DNA of 64,000 nucleotides, from NCBI RefSeq assembly GCF_003854965.1, contig NZ_RQPI01000016.1, positions 40,323-104,322 on the forward strand, in the 5' to 3' direction. The notes under the pieces are model-generated. The model searched no databases. It was not told where the DNA came from and saw nothing but the letters and a program-made list of their open reading frames with translations. Each line of letters opens with the position of its first letter. Positions within the stretch are counted from its first letter, which is position 1. The position numbers and the translations under genes are program-made. Source of the stretch: Paenibacillus rhizophilus. GTDB taxonomy: Bacteria > Bacillota > Bacilli > Paenibacillales > Paenibacillaceae. Shown here one piece after another: positions 52,533 to 62,400 of this stretch.

Positions 52533-53411
52533 ATGAGTTCTTTAAATCCTAATAGCAGTAATGAGCGGGAGCCCTATGTCGTATCCAGCAAGGGGTACAC
52601 GGCGGTAGCCATCAACGCGGCCGCCAAAGCCGGGGAGTATATCAAGAGCAGACAGGGGACGGTAAAGGAGCTTGGAACGAAGTCATCGGCTCAGGATCTG
52701 GTGACGGAAGTGGACAAAGGAGCGGAGCAAATGATCCGCAGACTTGTACTGACGCATTATCCCGAACACGCCATTCTGGGCGAGGAGGGAGTTGAACCGG
52801 GTGCCGATGCTGTGACCGCCGCGCTTGAGGAAGCGAAAGAGCATGAGTACCTCTGGATCGTCGATCCGGTGGACGGAACAACGAACTTTGTCCACGGCTT
52901 CCCTTTTTACGCGGTGTCTATTGCGCTTGCCGTACGCGGCGAATTGACGGTTGGTGTCATTTACGATCCGGTGCGCGATGAAATGTTCGTGGCCGAAAAG
53001 GGCAAAGGCGCATACGTGCATGGCGTCAAGACGGCCGTCTCATCGGAAGCTTCGCTTGGCGACAGCCTGATTGCGCTAGGCTTTCCGCCGGACCGGCAGT
53101 TCTCGCAGCCGGCTAACCTGGCCGCTTTTCAGAACATTCTGCCGAAAGTCCGCGGCATCCGCGCCGGAGGCTCGGCCGCTCTGCATCTGGCCTACGTGGC
53201 CGCGGGGCGGGTCAGCGGCTACTATGAAGTGGGCCTGAGTCCTTGGGACTGCGCCGCAGGTGTGCTGCTGGTCAAGGAATCGGGCGGCCAGGTCACCGAT
53301 ACGCTGGGCGACCCATACCATATCGGCACTCGCCACATCGTAGCCAGTAACGGGCATATTCATGATGATATCCTGTCTTCGCTTAAGGAAGCGGGAGCGA
53401 CCGGATTCTAG
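52533..53411 (+). CDS. Inositol monophosphatase family protein
   Basis: A 292-residue Mg-dependent phosphatase. The metal site is complete: ILGEEG, WIVDPVDGTTNFVHGFPFY and GLSPWDCAAGVLLVKESGG. Family members act on inositol phosphates, fructose-1,6-bisphosphate or other small phosphates; the substrate cannot be told. GGAGTGAAGAG precedes the ATG. A small charged-protein gene follows 24 bases later. Confidence 0.9.
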   Translation: MSSLNPNSSNEREPYVVSSKGYTAVAINAAAKAGEYIKSRQGTVKELGTKSSAQDLVTEVDKGAEQMIRRLVLTHYPEHAILGEEGVEPGADAVTAALEEAKEHEYLWIVDPVDGTTNFVHGFPFYAVSIALAVRGELTVGVIYDPVRDEMFVAEKGKGAYVHGVKTAVSSEASLGDSLIALGFPPDRQFSQPANLAAFQNILPKVRGIRAGGSAALHLAYVAAGRVSGYYEVGLSPWDCAAGVLLVKESGGQVTDTLGDPYHIGTRHIVASNGHIHDDILSSLKEAGATGF

Positions 53412-53435
53412 TACGCGCGGAGGAGGCTGGCTTCT

Positions 53436-53768
53436 ATGAACGAGAAGGAAGATCTGGAGCGCCGCTTAAGCGAAATGCTGACCGGGGGCGAGCTGGAACA
53501 GAACGAACGTGAAGCGAGGCAGCTTCGCCAAATATCGCCTAAATACGAAATCCGTATTCAGACTTCGCTTGATCCGATTGTGGAGGAAACTTACCGGTAC
53601 CGGGAAATGGCACGCGAGCTTGATGACCGGTATGATAAATACTTGGAACGGACGCAGAAGAAACAGCGGAATGTTGTTCCTCCCGAATCGGCGGCAGACC
53701 GGAAGGAAGCCCCTGGCGGCGGTGAGTGGAAAGACCGGAGCGCAGGCGGCGAACCAATAGGCGATTAG
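53436..53768 (+). CDS. Hypothetical charged 110-residue protein
   Basis: Highly charged and probably helical (KEDLERRLSEMLTGGELEQN, YRYREMARELDDRYDKYLER), with a Gly/Pro-rich tail. No signal peptide or membrane helix. GAGGAGG precedes the ATG. The family is unknown. It shares the transcript of the phosphatase gene. Confidence 0.65.
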   Translation: MNEKEDLERRLSEMLTGGELEQNEREARQLRQISPKYEIRIQTSLDPIVEETYRYREMARELDDRYDKYLERTQKKQRNVVPPESAADRKEAPGGGEWKDRSAGGEPIGD

Positions 53769-53792
53769 GAGCGCAATATCATAAAAAGAGAA

Positions 53793-53833
53793 AGAGTCAA
53801 GGCCGGGGTGGAGTGGAACCTTGGCTCTTTTTT
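53793..53833 (+). terminator. Terminator after the small charged protein gene
   Basis: AGAGTCAAGG pairs with CCTTGGCTCT (one G-T wobble), followed by TTTTTT. Confidence 0.75.
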
Positions 53834-53987
53834 AATCCGTTTTATGCCAAGAATACCCGAGCGCTCTTCATTATGCTGCGGAGCCCAAGTCCCTTTTTTA
53901 GGGCTGTTTTCGGTTGCGCGCCGTCTCTACCTTTACGGGAAACGGAATGATAGAATGAAAGAATCAATGCAGACTTGGAGGGATAAA

Positions 53988-55265
53988 ATGATCGATTCGC
54001 TGAAAAAATGGATAACTTCCACAAGCTTCCTGTTGCTCGCAGCCATGCTGCTGGGTCTTGGAGCCCAAGGGGTTTCGGCAGCAGCCGCACAGACGCCGCA
54101 GCTGGATGAAGTCGGAATCGTGACTTTGGGAGATTCCGTTACGGCAGGCTATGAGCCGGGTATGAATATGAATTCCCAGCCCTACGGCTACGCGGAACGC
54201 CTGCTGGAGCAGGCTTGGTTTCACGGCAAGCGCGCTGCGCTAGGAAACTACGGCATTCTGGGGCTAAAGACCGCCGGACTTCGAAGCTATACGGCGGCGA
54301 TCAAGGATGGCACGGCCATTACGGCGGACAGCATCCAGCCCGGCATCGCCGATCCGCGCCTGGCCTCGTTTGCGGCCAAGTCCGCGCAGACCAAGGCCGA
54401 TATTGCCGCAGCCAAACTGATTACAATCACTATCGGCGGCAATGATGTGAGCAGTCTGCTGGTGCAGGCCAAGGATATGTCGGATGACGATCTGCAGGCC
54501 CGCGTACAAGAGCTGCTGGCCGCTTACACGACCAATGTCACCGCTGCGCTGGAGAACATAAGAGCGATGAATCCGAATGCGACGATCATCATTGCCGACC
54601 AATATCAGCCCGTTCCGCAGCTTTATGCCGGCCAGAGCTATGCGAAGCTGATGGGTGCTGCAGCAAGCTTTACGCAAGCGGCCGACAATCTGGCCGCAAA
54701 CGTGACGCGCGCCGAGGCCCCCGTACTGGTCGCTCATGCGGCCTCGCGGTTTGCGGGCCAGGAGGGGTCTCTGACGCATATTATCTCAGGCTCCGATTTC
54801 CACCCGACTCAGCTCGGCTATGAGACGATTGCCAAGGTGTTCGCCGAAATGGTTTGGGGCGACTACCGTGTACCGAGCTCCTTCTTGACTCCCTCCGCCT
54901 CGCAGCGGCCGATGACGATTGTCGTTAACAGCACGGAGCTGAACACGCCCAATAAACCGATCGTCCGCAGCGGCCAGAATTTCCTAGCGCTGGCGGATGT
55001 GCTCAAGGCCATGGGCGCAAGCGGCAAATGGGACAACAAGACGTCAAGCGCGACCATTGTATACGGCGGACGGACGGTCGTGATTACGATCGGCTCGAAG
55101 ACGATACAGGCGGACGGGCGCAAGATTGCGATAGACAGCCCGGCTTTTTTGCAAAAGACAGGCAAGGAAGTCAAGACGTATTTGCCTCTGGCCGCACTCG
55201 CCGCTGGCCTGGGCTTCGATGTTGAGTACAGCGCGCAGCTGCGTACCGCTTTTATCAATCCTTAA
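53988..55265 (+). CDS. Secreted GDSL hydrolase with copper-amine-oxidase-N-like domain
   Basis: 425 residues. A signal peptide (about 1-33, ending GLGAQGVSAAAA) is followed by an SGNH/GDSL esterase domain: VTLGDSVTAGYEPG holds the Ser, TIGGNDVSS the Asn, and DFHPTQLGY the Asp/His pair. The C-terminal ~120 residues (VVNSTELNTPNKPIVRSGQ, VLKAMGASGKWDNKTSSATI) form the stalk/CuAO-N1 domain frequent in secreted Paenibacillus proteins. I chose the ATG at 53988 behind GGAGGGA; upstream reading runs through the terminator. The substrate is unknown, perhaps acetylated polysaccharide. Confidence 0.9.
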   Translation: MIDSLKKWITSTSFLLLAAMLLGLGAQGVSAAAAQTPQLDEVGIVTLGDSVTAGYEPGMNMNSQPYGYAERLLEQAWFHGKRAALGNYGILGLKTAGLRSYTAAIKDGTAITADSIQPGIADPRLASFAAKSAQTKADIAAAKLITITIGGNDVSSLLVQAKDMSDDDLQARVQELLAAYTTNVTAALENIRAMNPNATIIIADQYQPVPQLYAGQSYAKLMGAAASFTQAADNLAANVTRAEAPVLVAHAASRFAGQEGSLTHIISGSDFHPTQLGYETIAKVFAEMVWGDYRVPSSFLTPSASQRPMTIVVNSTELNTPNKPIVRSGQNFLALADVLKAMGASGKWDNKTSSATIVYGGRTVVITIGSKTIQADGRKIAIDSPAFLQKTGKEVKTYLPLAALAAGLGFDVEYSAQLRTAFINP

Positions 55266-55325
55266 TTAATGATTAAGCAAGCGCGTATTAATAGTTCATC
55301 AAGTGAAGCAAAGGTGGAGAAAACG

Positions 55326-55931
55326 GTGTCTGATGCAAAGTTTACGCAAGATTATGTGATTACGATGGACGATATTGTAAGAGAGGGGCATCCGGCGCTT
55401 CGAATCGTCACCGAACCGGTTAAGCTGCCTCTGACGGAGGAGGACCGGGAAACGCTGCTCTGCATGCTTCAGTTCCTGAAGAACAGCCAGGATGAGGAGA
55501 TGGCCGCCAAGTATAAGCTGCGTTCCGGAGTGGGTCTGTCGGCTAATCAGATCGGGCTGAACAAGCGGATGTTTGTCATGTATGCGCAGGATGAAAATGG
55601 CACGCTCATCGAGCATGCCCTGGTCAATCCCAAAATCGTCAGCCATTCCCTGGCGATGGTCTATTTGCCGGAAAGCGAAGGCTGCCTGTCGGTAGACCGG
55701 CCGATTCAGGGTTTCGTGCCGAGATATGACTCGGTTAAAGTAAAAGCGTATGACCTTGCGGCGGGCAAAGAGGTCCAGCTCCGGTTCAAGGGCTACACGT
55801 CGATCATCATCCAGCATGAGATGGATCACCTTGACGGAAAGATGTTCTACGACCGGATCAATAAAGAGAATCCGTTCAAGCTGCCGCAGGGCGTAGCCAT
55901 CCGCAGCCTGTACGACCGGGAAGAGAAGTAA
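55326..55931 (+). CDS. def: Peptide deformylase
   Basis: A 201-residue iron/zinc enzyme that removes the formyl group from new proteins. All three motifs are present: GVGLSANQIG, EGCLSVD and HEMDHLDGKM (QHEMDHLDG, the HExxH type). The extended form with an insert before motif one is the class-II Gram-positive type. It starts with GTG six bases after GGTGGAG; an ATG at 55269 lies upstream without a site. A divergent promoter was not identified. Confidence 0.95.
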   Translation: MSDAKFTQDYVITMDDIVREGHPALRIVTEPVKLPLTEEDRETLLCMLQFLKNSQDEEMAAKYKLRSGVGLSANQIGLNKRMFVMYAQDENGTLIEHALVNPKIVSHSLAMVYLPESEGCLSVDRPIQGFVPRYDSVKVKAYDLAAGKEVQLRFKGYTSIIIQHEMDHLDGKMFYDRINKENPFKLPQGVAIRSLYDREEK

Positions 55932-56153
55932 AGGTTGAAACCAAATGATTACGGAATGAATAATTTTCAGAAAAAGGAGTAAATTATTAAGCAAGGCGGC
56001 CGTAGCTTTCCTAACCGGGGCGACGGTCGTTTTTACGCGTTCATCTGTCGGAAGCCAGGGATAGCGAAGGGTAATGCGCGTGGGTCATTCGCTGTGCTGG
56101 TCTGCCCACAGCCTTGCGGACGGTTGCCGCCCTTGTGCTGGACGGCCGGACAC

Positions 56154-56203
56154 AAAAACGCCGTTCAAAGGCGACAGCGTCTGCATTTGAACGGCGTTTT
56201 TTC
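56154..56203. terminator. Bidirectional terminator between def and hemL
   Basis: AAAAACGCCGTTCAAA pairs with TTTGAACGGCGTTTTTT around a 16-base loop; it serves both convergent genes. Confidence 0.88.
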
Positions 56204-56217
56204 ACAGCTTGCGGTAC

Positions 56218-57534
56218 TTATCGTTCTTCCTTCATCGCGCGGAAGGAGTCCTCCGCCGCTTCCAGCGTAGCGTCGATGTCTTCATCGGTGTGAGCCGTGG
56301 TCAGGAACCACGCTTCATACTTCGAGGCGGCTAGATTGATGCCGCGGTTCAGCATATGGCGGAAGAAGCTGGCGAACGCTTCGCCGTCGGTGTCCTGGGC
56401 CTCCTCGTAGTCGGTGACGGGATGATCGCAGAAGTGGGTGGAGAAGGCCCCGCGGATGCGGTTGATCGTCAGCGGAATGCCGTGCCGGTCCGCCGACTCT
56501 TTCAGACCGCCTGTTAAACGGATGGCCAGCCGCTCCATTTCCTCGTAAACGCCTGCACCTTGCAATACTTCCAGGCAGGCGATGCCCGCCGAGATGGACG
56601 CGGGGTTACCCGCCATCGTGCCGGCCTGATAGGCCGGTCCGAGCGGCGCGACCTGATCCATAATCTCCTTGCGGCCGCCGTAGGCGCCGATCGGCAGACC
56701 GCCGCCGAAGATTTTGCCCATCGCCGTCAGATCGGGCGCGATCTGCTCGTGATTGTCCAATCCGGCGTAAGTCTGCGCGCCGCCGTAGTGGAAGCGGAAG
56801 TTCGTAATCACCTCGTCGTAGATAACGAGCGAGCCGTTGTCATGAGCCAGCTTGCACATGCCTTCCAGGAACCCGGGCTTCGGCATGACCATGCCGAAAT
56901 TGCCAACGATCGGCTCAACCATGACGGCGGCGACATCGTCGCCCCATTTGTTCAAGGCCTCGCGCAGCCCGTCCAGGTTATTGAACGGCACGGTAATGAC
57001 TTCGTGCGCGATGCTTACCGGGATGCCGGCGCTGTCCGGGATGCCCAGCGTGGACGGGCCGGAGCCCGCGGCAACCAGCACCAGGTCGGAGTGGCCGTGG
57101 TAGCAGCCGGCGAACTTGATGATTTTGCTTCGGCCGGTGAACGCCCGGGCGACCCGTATCGTCGACATGACGGCCTCGGTGCCGGAATTGACGAACCGGA
57201 CCTTGTCCAGCGACGGAATGGCTTCCTTGACCATTTTGGCCAAGGTAATTTCCAGCGCCGTCGGGGTTCCGTACAGCACACCGTTCTCCGCGGCTTTCGT
57301 GATGGCGGCTGTAATATGCGGGTGTGCGAACCCGGTGATCACCGGGCCGAAGGCCGCGAGATAATCGATATAGCGGTTGCCGTCCTCGTCCCAGAAATGG
57401 GCGCCGGAGGCGCGCTTCATGAAGACGGGTGCTCCGCCGCCTACCGCTTTAAAGGATCTGGAGGGGCTGTTGACGCCTCCGACGATATGCTGGAGCGCTT
57501 CCTGATACAGCTGTTCTGAGGTGGAACGATTCAT
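56218..57534 (-). CDS. hemL: Glutamate-1-semialdehyde 2,1-aminomutase
   Basis: A 438-residue PLP enzyme that makes 5-aminolevulinate for haem. VNSPSRSFKAVGGGAPVFMK opens it; FVNSGTEAVMSTIRVARAFT, IVYDEVITNFRF-type VIYDEVITNF, and the PLP lysine in TAMGKIFGGGLPIGAYGG are all present. AAAGGATG precedes the ATG. It is a single gene here, so the rest of the haem operon (hemA, hemB) must be elsewhere; this looks like the second, separate copy (GsaB) of many Bacilli. Confidence 0.95.
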   Translation of the reverse strand: MNRSTSEQLYQEALQHIVGGVNSPSRSFKAVGGGAPVFMKRASGAHFWDEDGNRYIDYLAAFGPVITGFAHPHITAAITKAAENGVLYGTPTALEITLAKMVKEAIPSLDKVRFVNSGTEAVMSTIRVARAFTGRSKIIKFAGCYHGHSDLVLVAAGSGPSTLGIPDSAGIPVSIAHEVITVPFNNLDGLREALNKWGDDVAAVMVEPIVGNFGMVMPKPGFLEGMCKLAHDNGSLVIYDEVITNFRFHYGGAQTYAGLDNHEQIAPDLTAMGKIFGGGLPIGAYGGRKEIMDQVAPLGPAYQAGTMAGNPASISAGIACLEVLQGAGVYEEMERLAIRLTGGLKESADRHGIPLTINRIRGAFSTHFCDHPVTDYEEAQDTDGEAFASFFRHMLNRGINLAASKYEAWFLTTAHTDEDIDATLEAAEDSFRAMKEER

Positions 57535-57685
57535 AAACGGGTCATCCTTTCGGTTGGGTGTTCCCTAAGCATCATATTTGGGTTAACGCGCGTCAACGGG
57601 CGGAAGGCGTTGTTCCGCCGTCCGCCCGTTACCCGTGTGAAGCGCCATTTGTGCCGGCCGCTTTCCAAGAAATGCGGCTGGGTGA

Positions 57686-58735
57686 TTATTGTGAGCTGTC
57701 GCTTCCCGCCGAAGCGGAAGGCGATGAAGATGGAGACGGAGAAGCCACAGCTTCCGTCTTGGCCATCGTTTCCTGCACGAACTGCTTCAATTCATCGAGA
57801 TCCCGAATGCCCAGCACGGATGAGCCCCGGACGGTCTCCTCTTCCAAGAGCTTCATCGGCGGAATCTGCTCGCTTCCGGCCACGCTGCTGCCATAACCGA
57901 CGTTTGCCAGCTTCCACATATCGTTTATTGACAGATTCGTGTCGATATAGGGGCTGATCTGCGACAGAATGCCGGGAAGCTTAACAAGCGAAGTGGTGCT
58001 CTTGAGCTTGTCTGCCACGGCGCTCAGGAATGCCCGCTGGCGCTGTGTGCGCGTGAAGTCCGAAGTGGCGTCGTGACGGAAACGCACATACTGGAGCGCC
58101 ATATTGCCGTCAAGGTGCTGATATCCTTTTTTGAGATCGATGTCGTATTCGGGGCCGTCGGCCTTGGTCTTGTAGACCATGTCCTTTTCAACCGTATAGT
58201 CTATGCCGCCGACCGAATCAATCAGCTTGATAAAGCCCTGAAAGTCGGTGTAGACATAATATTGAATCGGAATGCCGAGCAGATCGCTGACGGTCTGCAT
58301 CGCCGTGTTGGGGCCGTAGATGATCGCCGTGTTGATGCGGTCCCGGCCATGATCGGGAATCGATACGTACGTATCCCGGAGGATGGAGAAGACGTGGGCC
58401 TTCTTGTTCACCGGATCGAGAGAAGCCACGAGCATCGTGTCCGAGCGGGGAATTTCGCCCTTTTTCACGCCGCGCGCATCCACGCCCATCAGCAGGATAT
58501 TCACCGGCTCCGTACCCTCCCATTTCGGAGGATCAGGCGTATTGGCATCTACCGTTTCCACATTTTTAAAAGGAGAAGCTTCTCCTTGCTTGTGCATACT
58601 GTCAAGACCTTGATAGATGGAAGTGAAATAATAAACGGCTCCCCCGACCAAGAGCAGGAGGATGATGCTAAAGCTCCAAATCAGCGGTTTCCTTGACTTT
58701 CGCTTCTTTGCGTGTCTTTTCGATCGTGGCGGCAT
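57686..58735 (-). CDS. LytR-CpsA-Psr (LCP) family protein
   Basis: A 349-residue membrane-anchored enzyme that attaches teichoic acids or other polymers to peptidoglycan. A basic N-terminus (KRHAKKRKSRKP) and one helix (about 20-40) are followed by the LCP domain: NILLMGVDARGVKKGEIPRS, DTMLVASLDP, ILRDTYVSIPDHGRDRINTA and LQYVRFRHD, whose Arg/Asp residues bind the pyrophosphate. The C-terminus is a Ser/Ala/Pro-rich tail. A promoter with consensus -10 lies upstream (58770-58798, minus). Confidence 0.93.
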   Translation of the reverse strand: MPPRSKRHAKKRKSRKPLIWSFSIILLLLVGGAVYYFTSIYQGLDSMHKQGEASPFKNVETVDANTPDPPKWEGTEPVNILLMGVDARGVKKGEIPRSDTMLVASLDPVNKKAHVFSILRDTYVSIPDHGRDRINTAIIYGPNTAMQTVSDLLGIPIQYYVYTDFQGFIKLIDSVGGIDYTVEKDMVYKTKADGPEYDIDLKKGYQHLDGNMALQYVRFRHDATSDFTRTQRQRAFLSAVADKLKSTTSLVKLPGILSQISPYIDTNLSINDMWKLANVGYGSSVAGSEQIPPMKLLEEETVRGSSVLGIRDLDELKQFVQETMAKTEAVASPSPSSSPSASAGSDSSQ

Positions 58736-58769
58736 TTCTCGCTCTTCCTTTCACATTCGCATTCCCTAC

Positions 58770-58798
58770 ATTATAATTTCTTTTATGGTTACAATCAA
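58770..58798 (-). promoter_or_regulatory. Promoter of the LCP gene
   Basis: On the minus strand TTGATT (58793-58798), 17 bases, TATAAT (58770-58775). Confidence 0.6.
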
Positions 58799-58867
58799 TT
58801 GTACGTCCCGCCGGCGGGGCCGCGCCCGCAAAGGGTGATTTTTAAAAATCGAAGGAGTGCATGAACT

Positions 58868-59335
58868 ATGGAAGAACTGACTATCGGACAAGAGGCGCCG
58901 GACTTTACGCTGCCCGCTTCGGACGGAAGCGAGGTAAGCTTGAACCAGTACAGGGGACGCAAGGTGCTGCTGTATTTTTATCCGAAAAATATGACCCCGG
59001 GCTGCACCCAGGAAGCATGCGAGTTCCGCGACGTCAATGACCGGATTACGGCCAGGGGGGCCGTCATTCTGGGCGTGAGCCCCGACAATCTTCAGTCGCA
59101 CGCCAAGTTTATCGCGAAGAACGAACTGCCTTTTCTGCTTCTGTCCGACGAAGACCACAAAGTAAGTGAGCAATATGGGGTGTGGCAGCTCAAGAAGCTG
59201 TACGGCAAGGAATTCATGGGTGTTGTGCGCTCCACCTTCCTGATCGACGAGTCGGGCATTGTATCGGACATCTGGAAAAAGGTGCGTGTAAAAGGGCATG
59301 CGGAGACGGTCGCGGCGCGCCTTGACGGGGAATAG
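58868..59335 (+). CDS. bcp: Thioredoxin-dependent thiol peroxidase (Bcp-type peroxiredoxin)
   Basis: A 155-residue peroxiredoxin that reduces hydroperoxides. The peroxidatic Cys and second Cys lie in KNMTPGCTQEACEFRD (C-x4-C), typical of the BCP subgroup. The family opening IGQEAPDFTLPASDG and the ending ESGIVSDIWKKVRVKGHAE are present. AAGGAG stands ten bases before the ATG. Monocistronic. Confidence 0.95.
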   Translation: MEELTIGQEAPDFTLPASDGSEVSLNQYRGRKVLLYFYPKNMTPGCTQEACEFRDVNDRITARGAVILGVSPDNLQSHAKFIAKNELPFLLLSDEDHKVSEQYGVWQLKKLYGKEFMGVVRSTFLIDESGIVSDIWKKVRVKGHAETVAARLDGE

Positions 59336-59362
59336 GACGATAGTTGTGTTTGCAGCGGTCAA

Positions 59363-59392
59363 TTACATTTTTAATTGTTACATTTTTAATAG
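59363..59392 (+). repeat. Tandem 15-bp repeat before the activase gene
   Basis: TTACATTTTTAATTG (59363-59377) is directly followed by TTACATTTTTAATAG (59378-59392), differing at one base. The first unit is also part of the palindrome CAATTA-N6-TAATTG starting at 59360. It lies about 70-100 bases upstream of the large gene and looks like a regulator site. Confidence 0.45.
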
Positions 59393-59461
59393 ATTTCATT
59401 AGCCTATTATGTGATATTTTTCCTAAAGTTAAAATATTCAATAAGGCATGGTGATGGCAGA

Positions 59462-62400
59462 ATGCAGTTGAAGATCGGGCTGGATGTCGGATCGACTACG
59501 GCTAAATTGGTTGTCATGGAGCGGAACGAGATTGTTCATCAGAACTATATAAGACACTATAGCGATATAAAAAAGGCGGTTCTCGCTCTACTGGATGAAG
59601 TGATATCCCTGTTTCCGGGAAGAAATGCGGTGCTCGCGGTTAGCGGTTCTTCCGGTCTGTCCCTGTCCAAGCTGGGGGATGTACCCTTTGTCCAGGAGGT
59701 TATCGCCTGTACGAAAGCGATAGGCGAGCTGCTCCCGTCCTGCGATACCGCAATTGAGCTTGGAGGAGAGGACGCCAAGCTCATCTATCTCAGCGGCGGC
59801 ATCGAGCAGCGAATGAACAATGCCTGCGCGGGCGGGACGGGCGCTTTTATTGATCAGATGGCCGCGCTGCTGCAGACCGACCCCTCTGGGCTCGACGCGC
59901 TTGCTAAGGATCACGAGCGTATTTATCCGATCGCTTCGCGCTGTGGCGTCTTTGCCAAGAGCGACATTCAGCCGCTGCTGAACGAAGGGGCGCGCCGCGA
60001 GGATGTGGCTGCTTCGATCTTCCAAAGCATTGTCAATCAGACAATCGCCGGACTGGCTTGCGGGCGTCCGATTCGCGGCCGTGTCGCTTTCCTGGGCGGT
60101 CCGCTGACATACTTATCCCAACTGCGGGCCCGGTTCGCGGAGACGCTGGAGCTTGCGGAGGACGACATTCTGTTTCCGGAGAGATCGCAGTATTTCGTGG
60201 CGATCGGCTCGGCGCTGACCGAAGGGGACAGCTCCGCTGTGCCGCTTACAGAATGGATGGAACGGATCGCGGCCGTCGATTTTGCATCGGAGCGCTCCGA
60301 GGATGGCGAGCTTGCGCCGCTCTTTGAGACGGAGGCCGACCTCAAGGAATTCCGGCGTCGTCATTCGGAAGCCGGGGCGGTTCGTGCGGATTTGTCCTCC
60401 TACCGCGGCCCATGCTATCTCGGAATCGACGCCGGTTCGACGACAACGAAGCTTGTGCTTACGGGCGGCAGCGACGAAATTCTGTATACATATTACGGAA
60501 GCAATCAAGGGAATCCGCTGCAATCGGTAAGCGATGCGCTGAAGGAGATATACCGGGTGCTGCCGGACGGCTGCCATATCGCCGGCTGCTATGCGACCGG
60601 CTATGGCGAGGGTCTGATCAAGGCGGCCCTCAAGGCCGACGGGGGCGAAGTGGAGACGGTTGCCCATTACAAGGCGGCCGCCAAGTTTATGCCGGAAGTC
60701 GACTTTATTCTCGACATCGGCGGCCAGGATATGAAGTGCATCAAAATCCGGGGCGGAGCCATCGACAGCCTCATGCTGAACGAAGCCTGCTCTGCGGGCT
60801 GCGGATCTTTCCTGGAGAGCTTCGCCTCGGCGCTCGGCCTTGGCGTCTCCGAGTTCGCGGAAGCCGCGCTGCAGTCGGAGAAGCCCGTCAATCTCGGCTC
60901 GCGCTGCACCGTGTTCATGAACTCGAAGGTTAAGCAGGCGCAGAAGGAAGGGGCTTCCCTGTCCGACCTTTCGGCCGGGCTGGCCTACTCCGTCATCAAG
61001 AACGCGCTGCAAAAGGTCATCAAAATTCGCAGATTCGATGAACTGGGAGAGCGTATTATCGTGCAGGGCGGCACTTTCTATAATGAAGCCGTGCTGCGTG
61101 CCTTCGAGCAGCTGACGGGGAGAACCGTCGTCCGCCCGGATATCGCCGGCGTAATGGGAGCTTACGGCTGCGCCCTGCTCGCGAGGGAGAACGCGGCTGA
61201 GAACGGCGTCAGCACGCTGCTCGGCCCGCAGGAGCTGGAGAGCTTTGCTTACGAGGTGACGCAGGGCCGGTGCGGCCGATGCGGCAACAATTGCCCGCTG
61301 ACGATCAGCCGGTTCACGGACCGCAGCTTCCATGTAACCGGCAACCGCTGCGAGCGCGGAGCCGGCGGGAAGAAGGAAAAGAACAAGCTGCCGAATCTGA
61401 TGCAGTATAAATATGAGCGTTTCCTGGATTACGCCCCTCTGCAAGATGAGGAGGCGGACCGCGGCGCTGTCGGGCTGCCGCGCGCCATGAACCTGTTCGA
61501 GAACTATCCGTTCTGGCATGCGTTCTTTACCGCGCTGCGCTACAAGGTGGTGCTGTCTCCGAAATCGGACAAAAAGCTGTACGAGAGCGGCATGGACACG
61601 ATTCCGTCCGAGGCGGTCTGCTATCCGGCCAAAATGGCCCACGGCCATGTGCAGAGCCTGCTCGGCAAGGGCGTCGATTTTATTTTCTATCCTGCCATCG
61701 TATATGAGAAGAAAGAGGATAAGACCGCTGACAATCACTTTAACTGCCCGGTCGTCGCCTCCTACCCGGAGGTAATCCGCAACAATATGGACGGCCTTAA
61801 AGAGAAGGGCATTCCGCTTGTCAGTCCGTTCCTGACCTTTGACGACATTCCGGCGCTGACGAAAGGGCTGGCGCGGACCTTCCCGGATATTCCGAAGGAT
61901 GAGATTGCCGCCGCTATACAAGCCGGGCTGGCCGAAGCGGAACGGGCCAAGAGCGATTTGCGGCGGAAGGGCGAGGAGACGCTGGCGTTCCTTGAAGAGA
62001 CCGGAACAAAAGGCATCCTGCTCTGCGGGCATCCGTACCACGCCGATCCCGAAATCAATCATGGAATTGCGGATCTCATTACCGGCATGGGGCTGGCGGT
62101 TGTTACCGAGGATGCGGTCTTCCATATGGGACGCGCCGAGAGCGATCTGAGTGTCGTCAACCAATGGACCTATCACGCGCGGATCTATAGGGCCGCGCGG
62201 CTCGCGGCGGAGCGCAGCGATCTGGAACTGGTGCAGCTTACCTCGTTTGGCTGCGGTATCGACGCCATCACCTGCGATGCGGTGCAGGATATTATGGAGC
62301 GAAGCAATAAGGTGTACACGCTGATCAAGATCGACGAGATCAGCAATCTGGGCGCGGCCCGCATCCGGCTGCGTTCGCTGCTCGCGGCGATGCGCGAGCG

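Noticed and set aside
53900..53960. Purine-riboswitch-like GTCTCTACC before the GDSL gene
   Set aside because: The rest of the aptamer (second loop and closing stem) is missing.
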